From Streptomyces rubradiris (GTDB lineage: Bacteria; Actinomycetota; Actinomycetes; Streptomycetales; Streptomycetaceae), in contig NZ_BNEA01000001.1 in the NCBI RefSeq assembly GCF_016860525.1, positions 1 through 64,000 on the forward strand: a DNA stretch of 64,000 bases. Direction: 5' to 3'. Of this stretch, positions 15,111 to 23,197 are shown one piece after another. Below the pieces are notes generated by a model. That model was not told where the DNA came from. It searched no databases and saw nothing but the letters and a program-made list of their open reading frames with translations. A program made the translations under genes and the position numbers. Position 1 is the first letter of the stretch; every line of letters starts with the position of its first letter.

Positions 15111-16007
15111 TCACAGGCACTTGAGGAAGTCGGTCAGCACCGCGCGGAACCGCTCGGGCTCCTCCAGGTGCGGAAGGTGGCTGGACTCCTCGAAGATCTC
15201 CCAGCGGGCTCCGGGGATCTCGTCGTGGTACGGCTGGACGACGGCCGGGGTGGCCTCGTCGTGGCGGCCGCTGATCACCAGGGTCGGGGTGCGGATGCGG
15301 TGCAGGTCGCCGACGATCGACCAGTCCTTCAAGGAGCCGATGACATGGAACTCATTCGGGCCGTTCATCGCGTAGTAGACCGTGGGGTCGTTGTAGATCT
15401 CCATGAAGGAGGACAGGAAGTCCCGGGGCCAGGGCGTCACCCGGCACACATGGCGGTCGTAGAAGACCCGCATCGCGGCGAGGTACTCCTCGCTGTCGTA
15501 GGTGCCGGCCGCCTCGTGCCGCCGCAGGGTGTCGTCCACCTCCGGCGGGAGCGCGGCCCGCAGCCGGGCCATCTCCTCCAGCCACATCGGGTACGAGGCG
15601 GGCGCGTTGGCGACGACCAGGCCGCGCAGGCCGGGCGGGGCGGTCATGGCGTGCCGGGCGCACAGCGGGCCGCCCCAGCTCTGGCCGAACAGCACGTAGT
15701 CGTCGGCGATCCCCAACCGCTCGATGAGGTTGGCCAGTTCGTCCTCGAACAGCTCGACGGTCCAGAATTCGGGTTCCCTGCCCGGGAGATGGGTCGAGCC
15801 GCCGTTGCCGAGCTGGTCGTAGTGGACGACGGGCCAGCCGTCCTCGGCGAGCCGGGCGAGCGGCAGCAGGTAGTCGTGGGTGCTGCCGGGACCGCCGTGC
15901 ACGGCGACGACCGCAGGCCGTCCCGCGCCGAGTTCACCGGTCACCCGGTACCAGGTCCGGTACTCCCCGAAGGGGACGGTGCCCTTCGCGCTGGCTTCCG
16001 GGGACAC
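15111..16007 (-). CDS. Proline-iminopeptidase-family aminopeptidase, VinJ-like
   Basis: About 298-aa alpha/beta-hydrolase of the prolyl aminopeptidase family. Visible: oxyanion motif HGGPG, nucleophile GQSWGG, acid in SGRHDEATP, and histidine in SSHLPHLEEP. In vicenistatin biosynthesis VinJ removes the N-terminal alanine after chain extension, freeing the amine for macrolactam closure; that role is inferred here. The GTG at 16007 is preferred because AGAGGTGA lies just upstream; a GTG three codons earlier and an ATG at 16058 are in frame but less well placed. First gene of the eight-gene starter operon. Confidence 0.9.
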   Translation of the reverse strand: MSPEASAKGTVPFGEYRTWYRVTGELGAGRPAVVAVHGGPGSTHDYLLPLARLAEDGWPVVHYDQLGNGGSTHLPGREPEFWTVELFEDELANLIERLGIADDYVLFGQSWGGPLCARHAMTAPPGLRGLVVANAPASYPMWLEEMARLRAALPPEVDDTLRRHEAAGTYDSEEYLAAMRVFYDRHVCRVTPWPRDFLSSFMEIYNDPTVYYAMNGPNEFHVIGSLKDWSIVGDLHRIRTPTLVISGRHDEATPAVVQPYHDEIPGARWEIFEESSHLPHLEEPERFRAVLTDFLKCL

Positions 16008-16147
16008 GCTGATCACCTCTGCTCGCTGCGGGACGGAACGGCGACCGGGCGCGGACACCGGCCGGGACCGGAAGAGGGGGGCACGGTGCCGTCACCGCCT
16101 CCCCCGCACTCCGCAGCCGACGCTAACGGCCCCCACCCCGCCACCGG

Positions 16148-16165
16148 ACCCCTAACCGCCCCTAG
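16148..16165 (-). promoter_or_regulatory. Direct-repeat operator upstream of the starter operon
   Basis: Minus-strand sequence CTAGGGGCGGTTAGGGGT, two TAGGGG half-sites 10 bp apart, about 140 nt upstream of the aminopeptidase start. It is identical to the P450-side site at 16533-16550 in 17 of 18 positions. It overlaps the 3' end of a decayed regulator gene. Confidence 0.7.
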
Positions 16166-16442
16166 GCAGTGGACAGGGGGGCTGGGGGCGTACGGGGGTG
16201 GGGTGGTCGACGCGCTTGCGGTCGCCCCGGGGGACCCTGACCTCGTGCCGGGCCCACAGGGCGGCGAACTCGGGTGAGCGGGCGGTCAGGTCGGCGCTCA
16301 GGGTGCGGGCCTCGGCATCCTTCGCGTCCCGGCGTGCCGCGGCGGCCCGCAGGTCGGCGACGAACGCGCGGGGCGGGGCCGGGCCGCTCCACGGATCGAC
16401 GCGAGGCGGGCGCCCGTCCGGGAGTTGCTCGCCACCGGCCGG
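16152..16442 (-). pseudogene. Remnant of an MmyB-like XRE-family regulator (C-terminal part)
   Basis: An open stretch of 96 codons between two TAG stops on the minus strand, with no plausible start codon. It encodes a segment resembling the C-terminal ligand-binding domain of MmyB-type helix-turn-helix regulators: AFVADLRAAAARRD, then LSADLTARSPEFAALWARHE, then VPRGDRKRVDHPTPV, matching the family pattern of an ADLR helix, SPEF..LWA.H.V and KR..HP. The helix-turn-helix domain and the conserved end after HP are absent. Probably a decayed gene now serving as promoter spacer. It occupies much of the 660-bp gap at 16008-16668. Confidence 0.65.
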
Positions 16443-16532
16443 CTACGACGGCGATCGCCGCGAAAGGCGCCACGCCCGCCCGGCCCCGCCCGGGACACCG
16501 GGCGTACCCCCGCACCCGGGACGGCCCGCCCC

Positions 16533-16550
16533 CTAGGGGCGGCTAGGGGT
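16533..16550 (+). promoter_or_regulatory. Direct-repeat operator upstream of the P450 operon
   Basis: CTAGGGGCGGCTAGGGGT on the plus strand, with two TAGGGG half-sites 10 bp apart, 119 nt upstream of the first P450. Orientation is toward the P450 genes, as the 16148-16165 site is oriented toward the starter operon. Confidence 0.7.
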
Positions 16551-16668
16551 TGGGCCCCGCCGGGGTGGGTGCCTAGCGTGCCAGGGACGGCCGACAGCGC
16601 CGCACGGCGCCGCGTCCGGAGCATCCGGCGCCGGCGCGTCCCGCTCCCTCCCGTGCGAAGAGGACCTG

Positions 16669-17901
16669 ATGACTGCACCTGCCGAACCGGCCGACCAGGC
16701 CGCGCCGCCGGACTTCCCGATGCGGCGGGCCTGTCCCTTCAGCCCGCCGGCCGCCTACGCCGAGCTGCGCGAGACCGCCCCCGTCTCCCGGGCCCGGCTG
16801 AAGGTCAACGGCAAGCCCGCCTGGCTCGTCACCCGGCACGACCTGTACAAGAAGCTGCTGGGCGACGAACGGGTCAGCGCGAACCTGAAGCTGCCCGGTT
16901 ACCCCCTCCAGGTGCCGGTGCCGGACGAGATCCTCCAGTCGGTGCCGCTGACCTTCCTGTCCATGGACCCGCCGGACCACACCGTGCAACGGCGCATGCT
17001 GGCACCGGAGTTCAGCGTGCGCCGGATGCGCGAGCTGCGCGGCCGGGTGCGGCAGATCGTGGACCAGCAGATCGACCACATGCTCCGGAAGGGCGCGGAC
17101 GGCCCGGTCGACCTGGTCACCGCCCTCGCCCTGCCGGTGCCCTCCCTGGTGATCTGCGAACTGCTCGGTGTGCCCTACGAGGACCACGGCCGGTTCGAGG
17201 AGTGGGCGTGGGCCATCATGAACCACGACATCAGCGAGGAGGACCGCGGCCGCGCCCACTACGAGCTGGACCAGTACGTGGACGGGCTGGTCACCGCCAA
17301 GGAGAGCGAGCCCGGCGACGACATGATCAGCCGGCTGATCGAGTTCAACCGGCGGACGCCGGCCGTGGAGCACTCCGACATCGTCAGCATGTCCAAGCTG
17401 ATGCTGGTCACCGGGCACGAGACGACCGCCAACATGATCGCGCTCGGCGTGCTGGCCCTGCTGGAGCACCCGGACCAGCTGGCCGCCGTCCGCGCGGAGC
17501 CGGAGCTGATGCCGCGCGCGGTGGAGGAGCTGCTGCGCTTCTTCTCCATCTCCGACGCGGGCACCGCGCGGGTCGCCCTGGAGGACATCGAGCTGGGCGG
17601 GGTCACCATCCGGGCCGGCGAGGGAATCCTGCCGCTGAACAACGCGGCCAACCACGACCCCCGTGTCTTCCCCGACCCCGACCGCCTGGACGTGCGCCGC
17701 GAGGCCCGCAGCCAGCTGGCGTTCGGCTACGGCGTGCACCAGTGCATCGGCCAGAACCTGGCCCGCATGGAGCTGGAGGTCGTCTACTCCGCGCTGTTCG
17801 ACCGGATCCCGACGCTGCGCCTGGCCACCCCGGTGGAGGAGCTGCGGTTCAAGGACGACGCGATCGTCTACGGCCTGTACGAGCTGCCCGTCACCTGGTG
17901 A
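16669..17901 (+). CDS. Cytochrome P450 (bacterial CYP105/107-like), tailoring
   Basis: 410-aa soluble P450. I-helix oxygen-activation motif VTGHETTANM, K-helix EELLRFF (ExxR type), and heme loop FGYGVHQCIG with the cysteine ligand. ATG at 16669 follows GAGGAC. Likely oxidises the macrolactam or a late intermediate. It is a close paralogue of the next gene: long stretches are shared, such as PVPSLVICELLGVPYEDH. The two P450s and the ferredoxin form one plus-strand operon behind the operator at 16533. The substrate position cannot be read from sequence. Confidence 0.95.
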   Translation: MTAPAEPADQAAPPDFPMRRACPFSPPAAYAELRETAPVSRARLKVNGKPAWLVTRHDLYKKLLGDERVSANLKLPGYPLQVPVPDEILQSVPLTFLSMDPPDHTVQRRMLAPEFSVRRMRELRGRVRQIVDQQIDHMLRKGADGPVDLVTALALPVPSLVICELLGVPYEDHGRFEEWAWAIMNHDISEEDRGRAHYELDQYVDGLVTAKESEPGDDMISRLIEFNRRTPAVEHSDIVSMSKLMLVTGHETTANMIALGVLALLEHPDQLAAVRAEPELMPRAVEELLRFFSISDAGTARVALEDIELGGVTIRAGEGILPLNNAANHDPRVFPDPDRLDVRREARSQLAFGYGVHQCIGQNLARMELEVVYSALFDRIPTLRLATPVEELRFKDDAIVYGLYELPVTW

Positions 17902-17951
17902 CGCCCCACCGCCCCGCCCCTCCTGTCGTCACCGACGTCCGAAAGGCAGTC

Positions 17952-19187
17952 ATGACCCAGTCCGCCGACGCCCTGCCCGGGACACAAGCGCCGCCGGCGC
18001 AGTTCCCGTTGCGGCGCACCTGTCCGTTCGCCGAGCCGCCCGAGTACGCCGGGCTGCGCGCCGACGCCCCCGTCTCCCGCGCCGCCCTGAAAGTCAACGG
18101 CAAGCCGGCCTGGCTGGTCACCCGGCACGAGCACGTCCGGCAGGTGCTGGGCGACAGCCGGGTGAGCTCCAACCTCAAACTGCCGGGCTATCCGCACCAG
18201 TTCCACATCCCCGAGGAACTGCTGGCGCGGGTCCGGCTGATGATGCTGAACATGGACCCGCCGGAGCACACCGCCCACCGGCGCATGCTGATACCGGAGT
18301 TCACCGCCCGGCGGGTGCGGGAGCTGCGGCCGCGGATCCAGCAGATCGTGGACGAGCACGTGGACGCGATGCTGGCCGCGGGCGGCCCGGTGGACCTGGT
18401 CACCGCCCTCGCGCTGCCGGTGCCCTCGCTGGTGATCTGCGAACTGCTCGGTGTGCCCTACGAGGACCACGCGCGGTTCGAGGAGTGGTCGGCGGCGCTG
18501 ATGAACCACGACCTGAGCCCACAGGAGTACGGGGCGGCCGTGCAGGCCCTGGACACGTACCTCGACCAGCTCGTCACCCTGAAGGAGAACGAGCCGGGCG
18601 ACGACCTCATCAGCCGCTTCCTGGAGAAGAACCGCACCGAGCGGGTCGCCGACCACACCGATGTGGTGACGATGGCCCGGCTGATGCTGGTCGGCGGCCA
18701 CGAGACGACCGCCAACATGATCGGCCTCGGGGTGCTGGCGCTGCTGCGGCACCCGGAGCAGATGGCCGAGCTGCGGGCCGATCCGGGCCTGCTGCCGAAC
18801 GCCGTGGAGGAGTTGCTGCGTGTCTTCTCCATCTCCGACTCCGGCACCGCCCGGGTCGCGGTGGCGGACATCGAGGTCGGCGACGTCACCATCCGCGCGG
18901 GCGAGGGCATCCTCGCCCTGAACAACGCGGCCAACCACGACGAGTCGGTCTTCCCGGACCCGGACACCCTCGACATCCACCGCAAGGAGGCCCGCTCCCA
19001 CCTGGCGTTCGGCTACGGCGTCCACCAGTGCATCGGCGCCACCCTCGCCCGGGTGGAACTGGAGGCGGTCTACGGCACGCTGCTGCGCCGCGTCCCCGGC
19101 CTGCGGCTGGCCGCCGAGCCGGAGGAGCTGCGGTTCAAGGACGACGCCATGGTCTACGGCGTCTACGAACTCCCCGTCACCTGGTGA
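17952..19187 (+). CDS. Cytochrome P450, tandem paralogue
   Basis: 411-aa P450 with I-helix VGGHETTANM, EELLRVF, heme loop FGYGVHQCIG, and the same C-terminus (ELPVTW) as the upstream P450. ATG at 17952 follows GAAAGG. The tandem arrangement and high similarity point to duplication followed by divergence, so the pathway probably has two oxidation steps or one two-step oxidation. It differs from its partner mainly in the N-terminal third and the stretch after the shared PYEDH segment, where substrate-contacting loops lie in this family. Fifty bases separate the two genes. Confidence 0.95.
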   Translation: MTQSADALPGTQAPPAQFPLRRTCPFAEPPEYAGLRADAPVSRAALKVNGKPAWLVTRHEHVRQVLGDSRVSSNLKLPGYPHQFHIPEELLARVRLMMLNMDPPEHTAHRRMLIPEFTARRVRELRPRIQQIVDEHVDAMLAAGGPVDLVTALALPVPSLVICELLGVPYEDHARFEEWSAALMNHDLSPQEYGAAVQALDTYLDQLVTLKENEPGDDLISRFLEKNRTERVADHTDVVTMARLMLVGGHETTANMIGLGVLALLRHPEQMAELRADPGLLPNAVEELLRVFSISDSGTARVAVADIEVGDVTIRAGEGILALNNAANHDESVFPDPDTLDIHRKEARSHLAFGYGVHQCIGATLARVELEAVYGTLLRRVPGLRLAAEPEELRFKDDAMVYGVYELPVTW

Positions 19188-19213
19188 CGGCCGACCCGAA
19201 CGGACTGCCCCTG

Positions 19214-19405
19214 ATGCGTGTCTCCGCCGAACGCGACCGGTGCGTGGGCTCCGGCCAGTGCACGCTTTCGAGCCCAGAGGTGTTCGACCAGGACGCCGAC
19301 GGCCTGGTCACGCTGCTGACCGGGGAACCGGCCGAGGAGCTGCGCGAGCAGGTCGTCCAGGCCGCGGACCTGTGCCCGTCGCGCTCGATCCGCGTGCACG
19401 ACTGA
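19214..19405 (+). CDS. Ferredoxin, [3Fe-4S] type
   Basis: 63-aa ferredoxin. Three cluster cysteines are visible: Cys10 and Cys16 in RDRCVGSGQC, and Cys54 followed by Pro; the position of a fourth ligand is absent, as in 3Fe-4S ferredoxins that serve Streptomyces P450s. It should pass electrons to the two P450s upstream. ATG at 19214 gives the usual MRVSAERDRC start; an in-frame GTG at 19184 overlaps the P450 stop (GTGA) and would add ten residues, so the start is not certain. No ferredoxin reductase is in the window. Confidence 0.93.
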   Translation: MRVSAERDRCVGSGQCTLSSPEVFDQDADGLVTLLTGEPAEELREQVVQAADLCPSRSIRVHD

Positions 19406-19417
19406 AACCCGCGTGTC

Positions 19418-19450
19418 GGCGGCGGGACCGGACGACCCGGTCCCGCCGCC
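19418..19450. terminator. Bidirectional terminator hairpin
   Basis: A perfect 14-bp inverted repeat (GGCGGCGGGACCGG at 19418-19431, complement at 19437-19450) with a 5-nt loop. It sits between the ferredoxin stop and the convergent SDR stop. No T-run, as is usual in Streptomyces. Confidence 0.85.
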
Positions 19451-19459
19451 GTCGTCGTT

Positions 19460-20329
19460 CTACCGGGGGCCGGCGGGGCGGGGGCCCGCCAGCGACCCGG
19501 CCTGCTCCAGGAAGCGGGGCAGCCACTGCTCGTAGGAGACCCCGTCGAGGAACTCCAGCGCCGCCCGCGCGTCCGCGCCGACCACGGTGTGCAGGGGGGT
19601 CGCGGGGTCGTCGGCGGCGGCGAGCACCGCACGGGCCGCCTCGGCGCTGTCGGCGGCGCCCTCCGCGACCCGGGCGAGGAACCGGTCCAGCCAGGCGTGG
19701 TCCGCCGCGTACGGGCCGGTCCCGGGCGGCTGCCCGTCGGCCGCACCGGCCCGGGACGCGCGCTGGACGGCGGTGGCGAAGCTGCCCGGTTCGAGGCACA
19801 CCACACGGATGCCGAACGGCTGGACCTCCGCGTACAGTGCCTCGCTGAGGGCGCCCAGGGCGGCCTTGCTCGCCGCGTAGAACCCGCCGTGCGGCACGGC
19901 GAAGGTGCGGGCGGCGAGCGAGGAGACGTTGACGATGACGCCGGAGCCCCGGGCGCGCATCCCGGGCAGCACGGCGCGGGCCAGCCGCAGCGGACCCCAG
20001 AAGTTGGTCTCGGACACGGTGCGGGCCCGGTCCAGGGGCATGGTCTCGGCCGGTCCGGTGCGGTCGACACCGGCGTTGTTCACCAGGATGTCCAGGGGTC
20101 CGTGCCGGTCCTGCACCGCGGTGACGGCGGCGGTGACGGAGGCGTCGTCGGTGACGTCCAATTGCGGGACGTCCAGGGTGAGTTCCTCCGCGCGGGCGCG
20201 CCGCAGCAGCTCCCCGGCGGTGGCGGGGTCGCGTACGCAGGCGTGGATCCGGTCGCCGCGCCGGGCGAACGCCAGCGCCGTCTCCAGGCCGATGCCGCTG
20301 CCGCATCCGGTGACGAGGACCGACCTCAT
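19460..20329 (-). CDS. Short-chain dehydrogenase/reductase
   Basis: 289-aa classical SDR: cofactor motif TGCGSGIG, NNAG, catalytic Ser in VNVSSLAART, and YxxxK in FYAASKAAL. Substrate unknown. It is coupled to the type II thioesterase by a TGATG overlap, so it belongs to the cluster, and could oxidise a P450-installed alcohol or reduce a ketone of the macrolactam. The motif suggests no clear NAD or NADP preference. Confidence 0.88.
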   Translation of the reverse strand: MRSVLVTGCGSGIGLETALAFARRGDRIHACVRDPATAGELLRRARAEELTLDVPQLDVTDDASVTAAVTAVQDRHGPLDILVNNAGVDRTGPAETMPLDRARTVSETNFWGPLRLARAVLPGMRARGSGVIVNVSSLAARTFAVPHGGFYAASKAALGALSEALYAEVQPFGIRVVCLEPGSFATAVQRASRAGAADGQPPGTGPYAADHAWLDRFLARVAEGAADSAEAARAVLAAADDPATPLHTVVGADARAALEFLDGVSYEQWLPRFLEQAGSLAGPRPAGPR

Positions 20330-21081
20330 GCCCGTACCGTCTTCTCCGCGAGCAGGCCGAGCACCTGCTTCTGATGGTTCGTCAGGTAGAAGTGGCCGCC
20401 GGGGAACACCCGGCACTCGAAGGCCGCTTCGGTGTGCCGGGACCAGGCGCGCGCCTCCTCCACGGTGACCTTGGGGTCGTCGTCGCCGACCAGGGCGACG
20501 ACGGGGCAGCGCAGGTCCGGTCCGGGCTCGTAGAGGTAGGTCTCGGCGGCCCGGTAGTCGGCGCGGATGGCGGGCAGGGCCATGCGGATCAGTTCGATGT
20601 CGTCCAGGATGGCCGAGTCCGTGCCGCTGAGCAGCCGCATCTCCTCGATGAGCCCGTCGTCGTCGCGCAGGTGGACGGACTCGGCGCGCGGGCAGGAGGG
20701 GGCGCGGCGGGCGGAGACGACCAGCGCCCGCGCCACCACGCCGTGGTCGCCTTCCAGCCGGCGGGCGACCTCGAAGCCGAGGGTGGCGCCCATGCTGTGG
20801 CCGAACAGGACCAGGGGGCGGTCGGTCCACGGCAGCAGTACGGGGGTGAGGCGGTCGGCCAGTTCCTGGATGCTCGTCGCGCAGGGCTCCTGGCGGCGGT
20901 CCTGGCGGCCGGGGTACTGCACGGCGAGCACGTCCACGGATTCCGGCATGCCCGCCGAGACGGGGTGGTAGAAGGTCGCCGAGCCACCCGCGTGCGGCAG
21001 GCACACCAGCCTGGCCGCCGCGTCCGGGCGGGGATGGTAGCGGCGTATCCAGAGACGGTCCTGCTCGGCGAGCGTGGTCAT
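20326..21081 (-). CDS. Type II (editing) thioesterase
   Basis: 251-aa stand-alone thioesterase of the RifR/TEII family: N-terminal CLPHAGGSATFY, nucleophile GHSMG, acid region VGDDDPKV, and histidine in PGGHFYL. It should remove aberrant acyl groups from PKS carrier domains. ATG at 21081 has a GGAAGGGAA tract upstream. The stop overlaps the SDR start. A direct-repeat operator lies about 83 nt upstream of the start. Confidence 0.93.
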   Translation of the reverse strand: MTTLAEQDRLWIRRYHPRPDAAARLVCLPHAGGSATFYHPVSAGMPESVDVLAVQYPGRQDRRQEPCATSIQELADRLTPVLLPWTDRPLVLFGHSMGATLGFEVARRLEGDHGVVARALVVSARRAPSCPRAESVHLRDDDGLIEEMRLLSGTDSAILDDIELIRMALPAIRADYRAAETYLYEPGPDLRCPVVALVGDDDPKVTVEEARAWSRHTEAAFECRVFPGGHFYLTNHQKQVLGLLAEKTVRA

Positions 21082-21163
21082 GGGGCGGGCGTTCCCTTCC
21101 TGGGGGGCGGCTGCGCCGCGCGAGGGGCGCGGACGGGCCCCAGCAGTCTCACGCGGGCGGGGC

Positions 21164-21181
21164 ACCCCCGGCCACCCCTAC
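21164..21181 (-). promoter_or_regulatory. Direct-repeat operator upstream of TEII-SDR
   Basis: Minus strand GTAGGGGTGGCCGGGGGT: a TAGGGGT half-site followed by a degenerate CGGGGGT half-site 10 bp on. Weaker than the other copies but at the same distance from the start codon (about 83 nt) as in front of the first PKS gene. Confidence 0.5.
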
Positions 21182-21204
21182 CCGCCCCACCTCCCCGCTC
21201 CCGC

Positions 21205-21849
21205 TCAGGCGTTGAGATAGGCGAGCACCGCGAGGACCCGGCGGTTGCTGTCGCTGGACGGCGGGAGCATCAGCTTGGTGAAGATGTTCGAGATGTGTTT
21301 CGCCGCCGCGCCCTCGGTGATGGTGAGCCGCTGGGCGATCGCGGTGTTGGAGCAGCCCTCGGCCATGAGTTCCAGCACCTCGCGTTCGCGGGCGGTGAGG
21401 GCGGCCAGCGGTTCGTCCCGGGAGTGACTGGTCATCAGCTGGGCGACGACGGCGGGGTCCATGGCGGTGCCGCCGGCCGCGACCCGGCGTACGGCGTCGA
21501 TGAACTGCTCGTCGTCCAGGACGCTGTCCTTGAGCAGATAGCCGATGCCGCCGGTGCCGTCGGCCAGCAGTTCGCGGGCGTACATCTGCTCCACGTGCTG
21601 GGACAGGACGAGGATCGGCAGGCCGGGGCGTTCGCGCCGGGCCCGCAGGGCGGCCTGGAGGCCCTCGGTGGTGAAGGTGGGCGGCAGGCGTACGTCCACG
21701 ATGGCCACGTCGGGCCGGTGGTCGGCGATCGCGGCGGCGAGGTCCGTGCCGTTGTCGACGGCGGCGGCGACCTCGAAGCCGTACGCCTCCAGTAATTGGA
21801 TGATTCCCTGCCTCAGGAGGAAGAGGTCTTCGGCGAGGACAACGCGCAC
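21205..21849 (-). CDS. NarL/LuxR-family response regulator with a TTA codon
   Basis: 214-aa response regulator: receiver domain with acidic residues Glu7/Asp8, phosphorylation site Asp52 in VAIVDVRLPP, and the lysine in YLLKDSV; C-terminal LuxR helix-turn-helix LTAREREVLELMAEGCSNTA. It pairs with the kinase gene, whose 3' end it overlaps by 37 bases. GTG start at 21849; a later start would lose the acidic pocket. Codon 19 is TTA (21793-21795), a rare leucine codon that in Streptomyces depends on the bldA tRNA, so its translation is probably developmentally timed. Likely controls the adjacent ABC transporter. Confidence 0.93.
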   Translation of the reverse strand: MRVVLAEDLFLLRQGIIQLLEAYGFEVAAAVDNGTDLAAAIADHRPDVAIVDVRLPPTFTTEGLQAALRARRERPGLPILVLSQHVEQMYARELLADGTGGIGYLLKDSVLDDEQFIDAVRRVAAGGTAMDPAVVAQLMTSHSRDEPLAALTAREREVLELMAEGCSNTAIAQRLTITEGAAAKHISNIFTKLMLPPSSDSNRRVLAVLAYLNA

Positions 21850-23111
21850 GGCAGCTCCAGCTTGATCACGGTCGGTCCGCCCGGAGGGCTGTTGATCTCC
21901 AGGACGCCGTCAAAGGATGCCAGCCGCCTGCGGATGCCCTCCAGACCGCTCCCGGCCGAGGCGTCGGCGCCACCGCGGCCGTCGTCGGTGACCCGGGCGT
22001 GCAGGGTGTCGTCCGCGCGCCAGGCGACGACCTCGACCCGCTGGGCGTCGGCGTGTTTGAGGGCGTTGGTGAGCAGTTCGGACACGGCGAAGTAGACGGC
22101 GGACTCGACCGGGTCGGGCAGCCGGCCCGGCAGGTCCACCACCACGGTCACCTCCAGCGGGCTGGCCAGGCCCAGGGCGCGCAGGGCGTCGGCCAGGCCG
22201 CGTTCGGCGAGGACCGGCGGGTGGATGCCGTGGACCAGGTCGCGCAGTTCGCGCAGGGCCTGCACGGAGGAGCTGCGGGCCTGCCGCAGCAGCCGGCGGG
22301 CCTCCTCCGGGTCCTGGCCCAGCTTCCGGTCGACGGCGCCGAGTTGGAGCCCGAGGCTGACGAGCCGGGCCTGTGCACCGTCGTGCAGGTCGCGTTCGAT
22401 GCGGCGCAGTTCGGCGGCCTGGATGTCCAGCGCGCCCGACCGGGTCTCCGACAAGTGCCGCACGCGTAAGGCCAGTTGCGAGCCCCGGGTCGGGCCGAGC
22501 AGGAACTTGACGAAGTAGGCGTACCCCTTGAGCACCAGCGGGGAGAGCAGCAGCCAGCCGGTGAGCACGACGAGCGCGAGCAGGCCGGCGGCGAGCGCGG
22601 CCGGCTGGCTGCCGACGGTGACGAAGGCGTACCAGCGGGCCGTTCCCCCGTCCGCGAGCGGCCGCCACAGCCCGCAGGCCAGGAACAGCCCCTCCCCCGC
22701 GTAGTAGAGCAGGGCGGCCGGTACGAAACCGGCGAGCCCGACGACGGAGTTGAGCAGCAGCCACAGCAGGTCCCGCCAGGTCGCGGGGTCGGCCAGGATC
22801 CACTTGCAGCGGCGCGTCCAACCGACGATGTCCCGCTCGATCTCCTGGGGTTCGGGCCGGTAGGGCCGCTCCACCGGGACGCCGGAGCGGGCGGCGGCGC
22901 GCCGGTTGAGGTCGCACAGCCACCGCACGGCCCGGGTGAGGTACGGCAGCGCGAGGAACCCGATGCCGATCACGCAGATGATGACGAAGTAGGTGGTGGT
23001 GACGAAGAGGACGACCGACAGCAGGGCTCCGGTGGCGATGGCCACGCCGACCAGGGTGTCCAGGGCGGCCCGGCCGAGACGGCCGCGCCACGCGACCGGC
23101 ACAGTCTTCAT
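21813..23111 (-). CDS. Sensor histidine kinase (HisKA_3 type)
   Basis: 432-aa membrane sensor kinase. Residues about 1-230 hold four or so hydrophobic segments (for example ALLSVVLFVTTTYFVIICV) typical of the Streptomyces 'putative sensor' domain. Dimerisation/phosphoacceptor region RRIERDLHDGAQARL contains the histidine; N-box SELLTNALKHA; G-box TDDGRGGADASAGSGLEGIRR is split by a short loop. ATG at 23111. Partner of the overlapping response regulator. It lies downstream of an FtsX-type ABC transporter, an arrangement common for sensing envelope stress or the transported compound. Confidence 0.92.
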   Translation of the reverse strand: MKTVPVAWRGRLGRAALDTLVGVAIATGALLSVVLFVTTTYFVIICVIGIGFLALPYLTRAVRWLCDLNRRAAARSGVPVERPYRPEPQEIERDIVGWTRRCKWILADPATWRDLLWLLLNSVVGLAGFVPAALLYYAGEGLFLACGLWRPLADGGTARWYAFVTVGSQPAALAAGLLALVVLTGWLLLSPLVLKGYAYFVKFLLGPTRGSQLALRVRHLSETRSGALDIQAAELRRIERDLHDGAQARLVSLGLQLGAVDRKLGQDPEEARRLLRQARSSSVQALRELRDLVHGIHPPVLAERGLADALRALGLASPLEVTVVVDLPGRLPDPVESAVYFAVSELLTNALKHADAQRVEVVAWRADDTLHARVTDDGRGGADASAGSGLEGIRRRLASFDGVLEINSPPGGPTVIKLELPCALSSPKTSSS

Positions 23112-23148
23112 GCGCTCATGTTCCCATCCCCGGCCGCCGGTCGTGCCG

Positions 23149-23183
23149 GGGCCGTCCCCGCCCGGGGGGAGCGGGGACGGCCC
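23149..23183. terminator. Hairpin between permease and kinase genes
   Basis: A 13-bp perfect inverted repeat (GGGCCGTCCCCGC at 23149-23161 against 23171-23183) with a 9-nt loop, extendable past a one-base bulge. It lies in the 86-bp gap after the permease stop and before the kinase start, so it could terminate or attenuate transcription from the ABC genes into the two-component genes. Confidence 0.65.
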
Positions 23184-23197
23184 GGCGTGGGCGTGGC

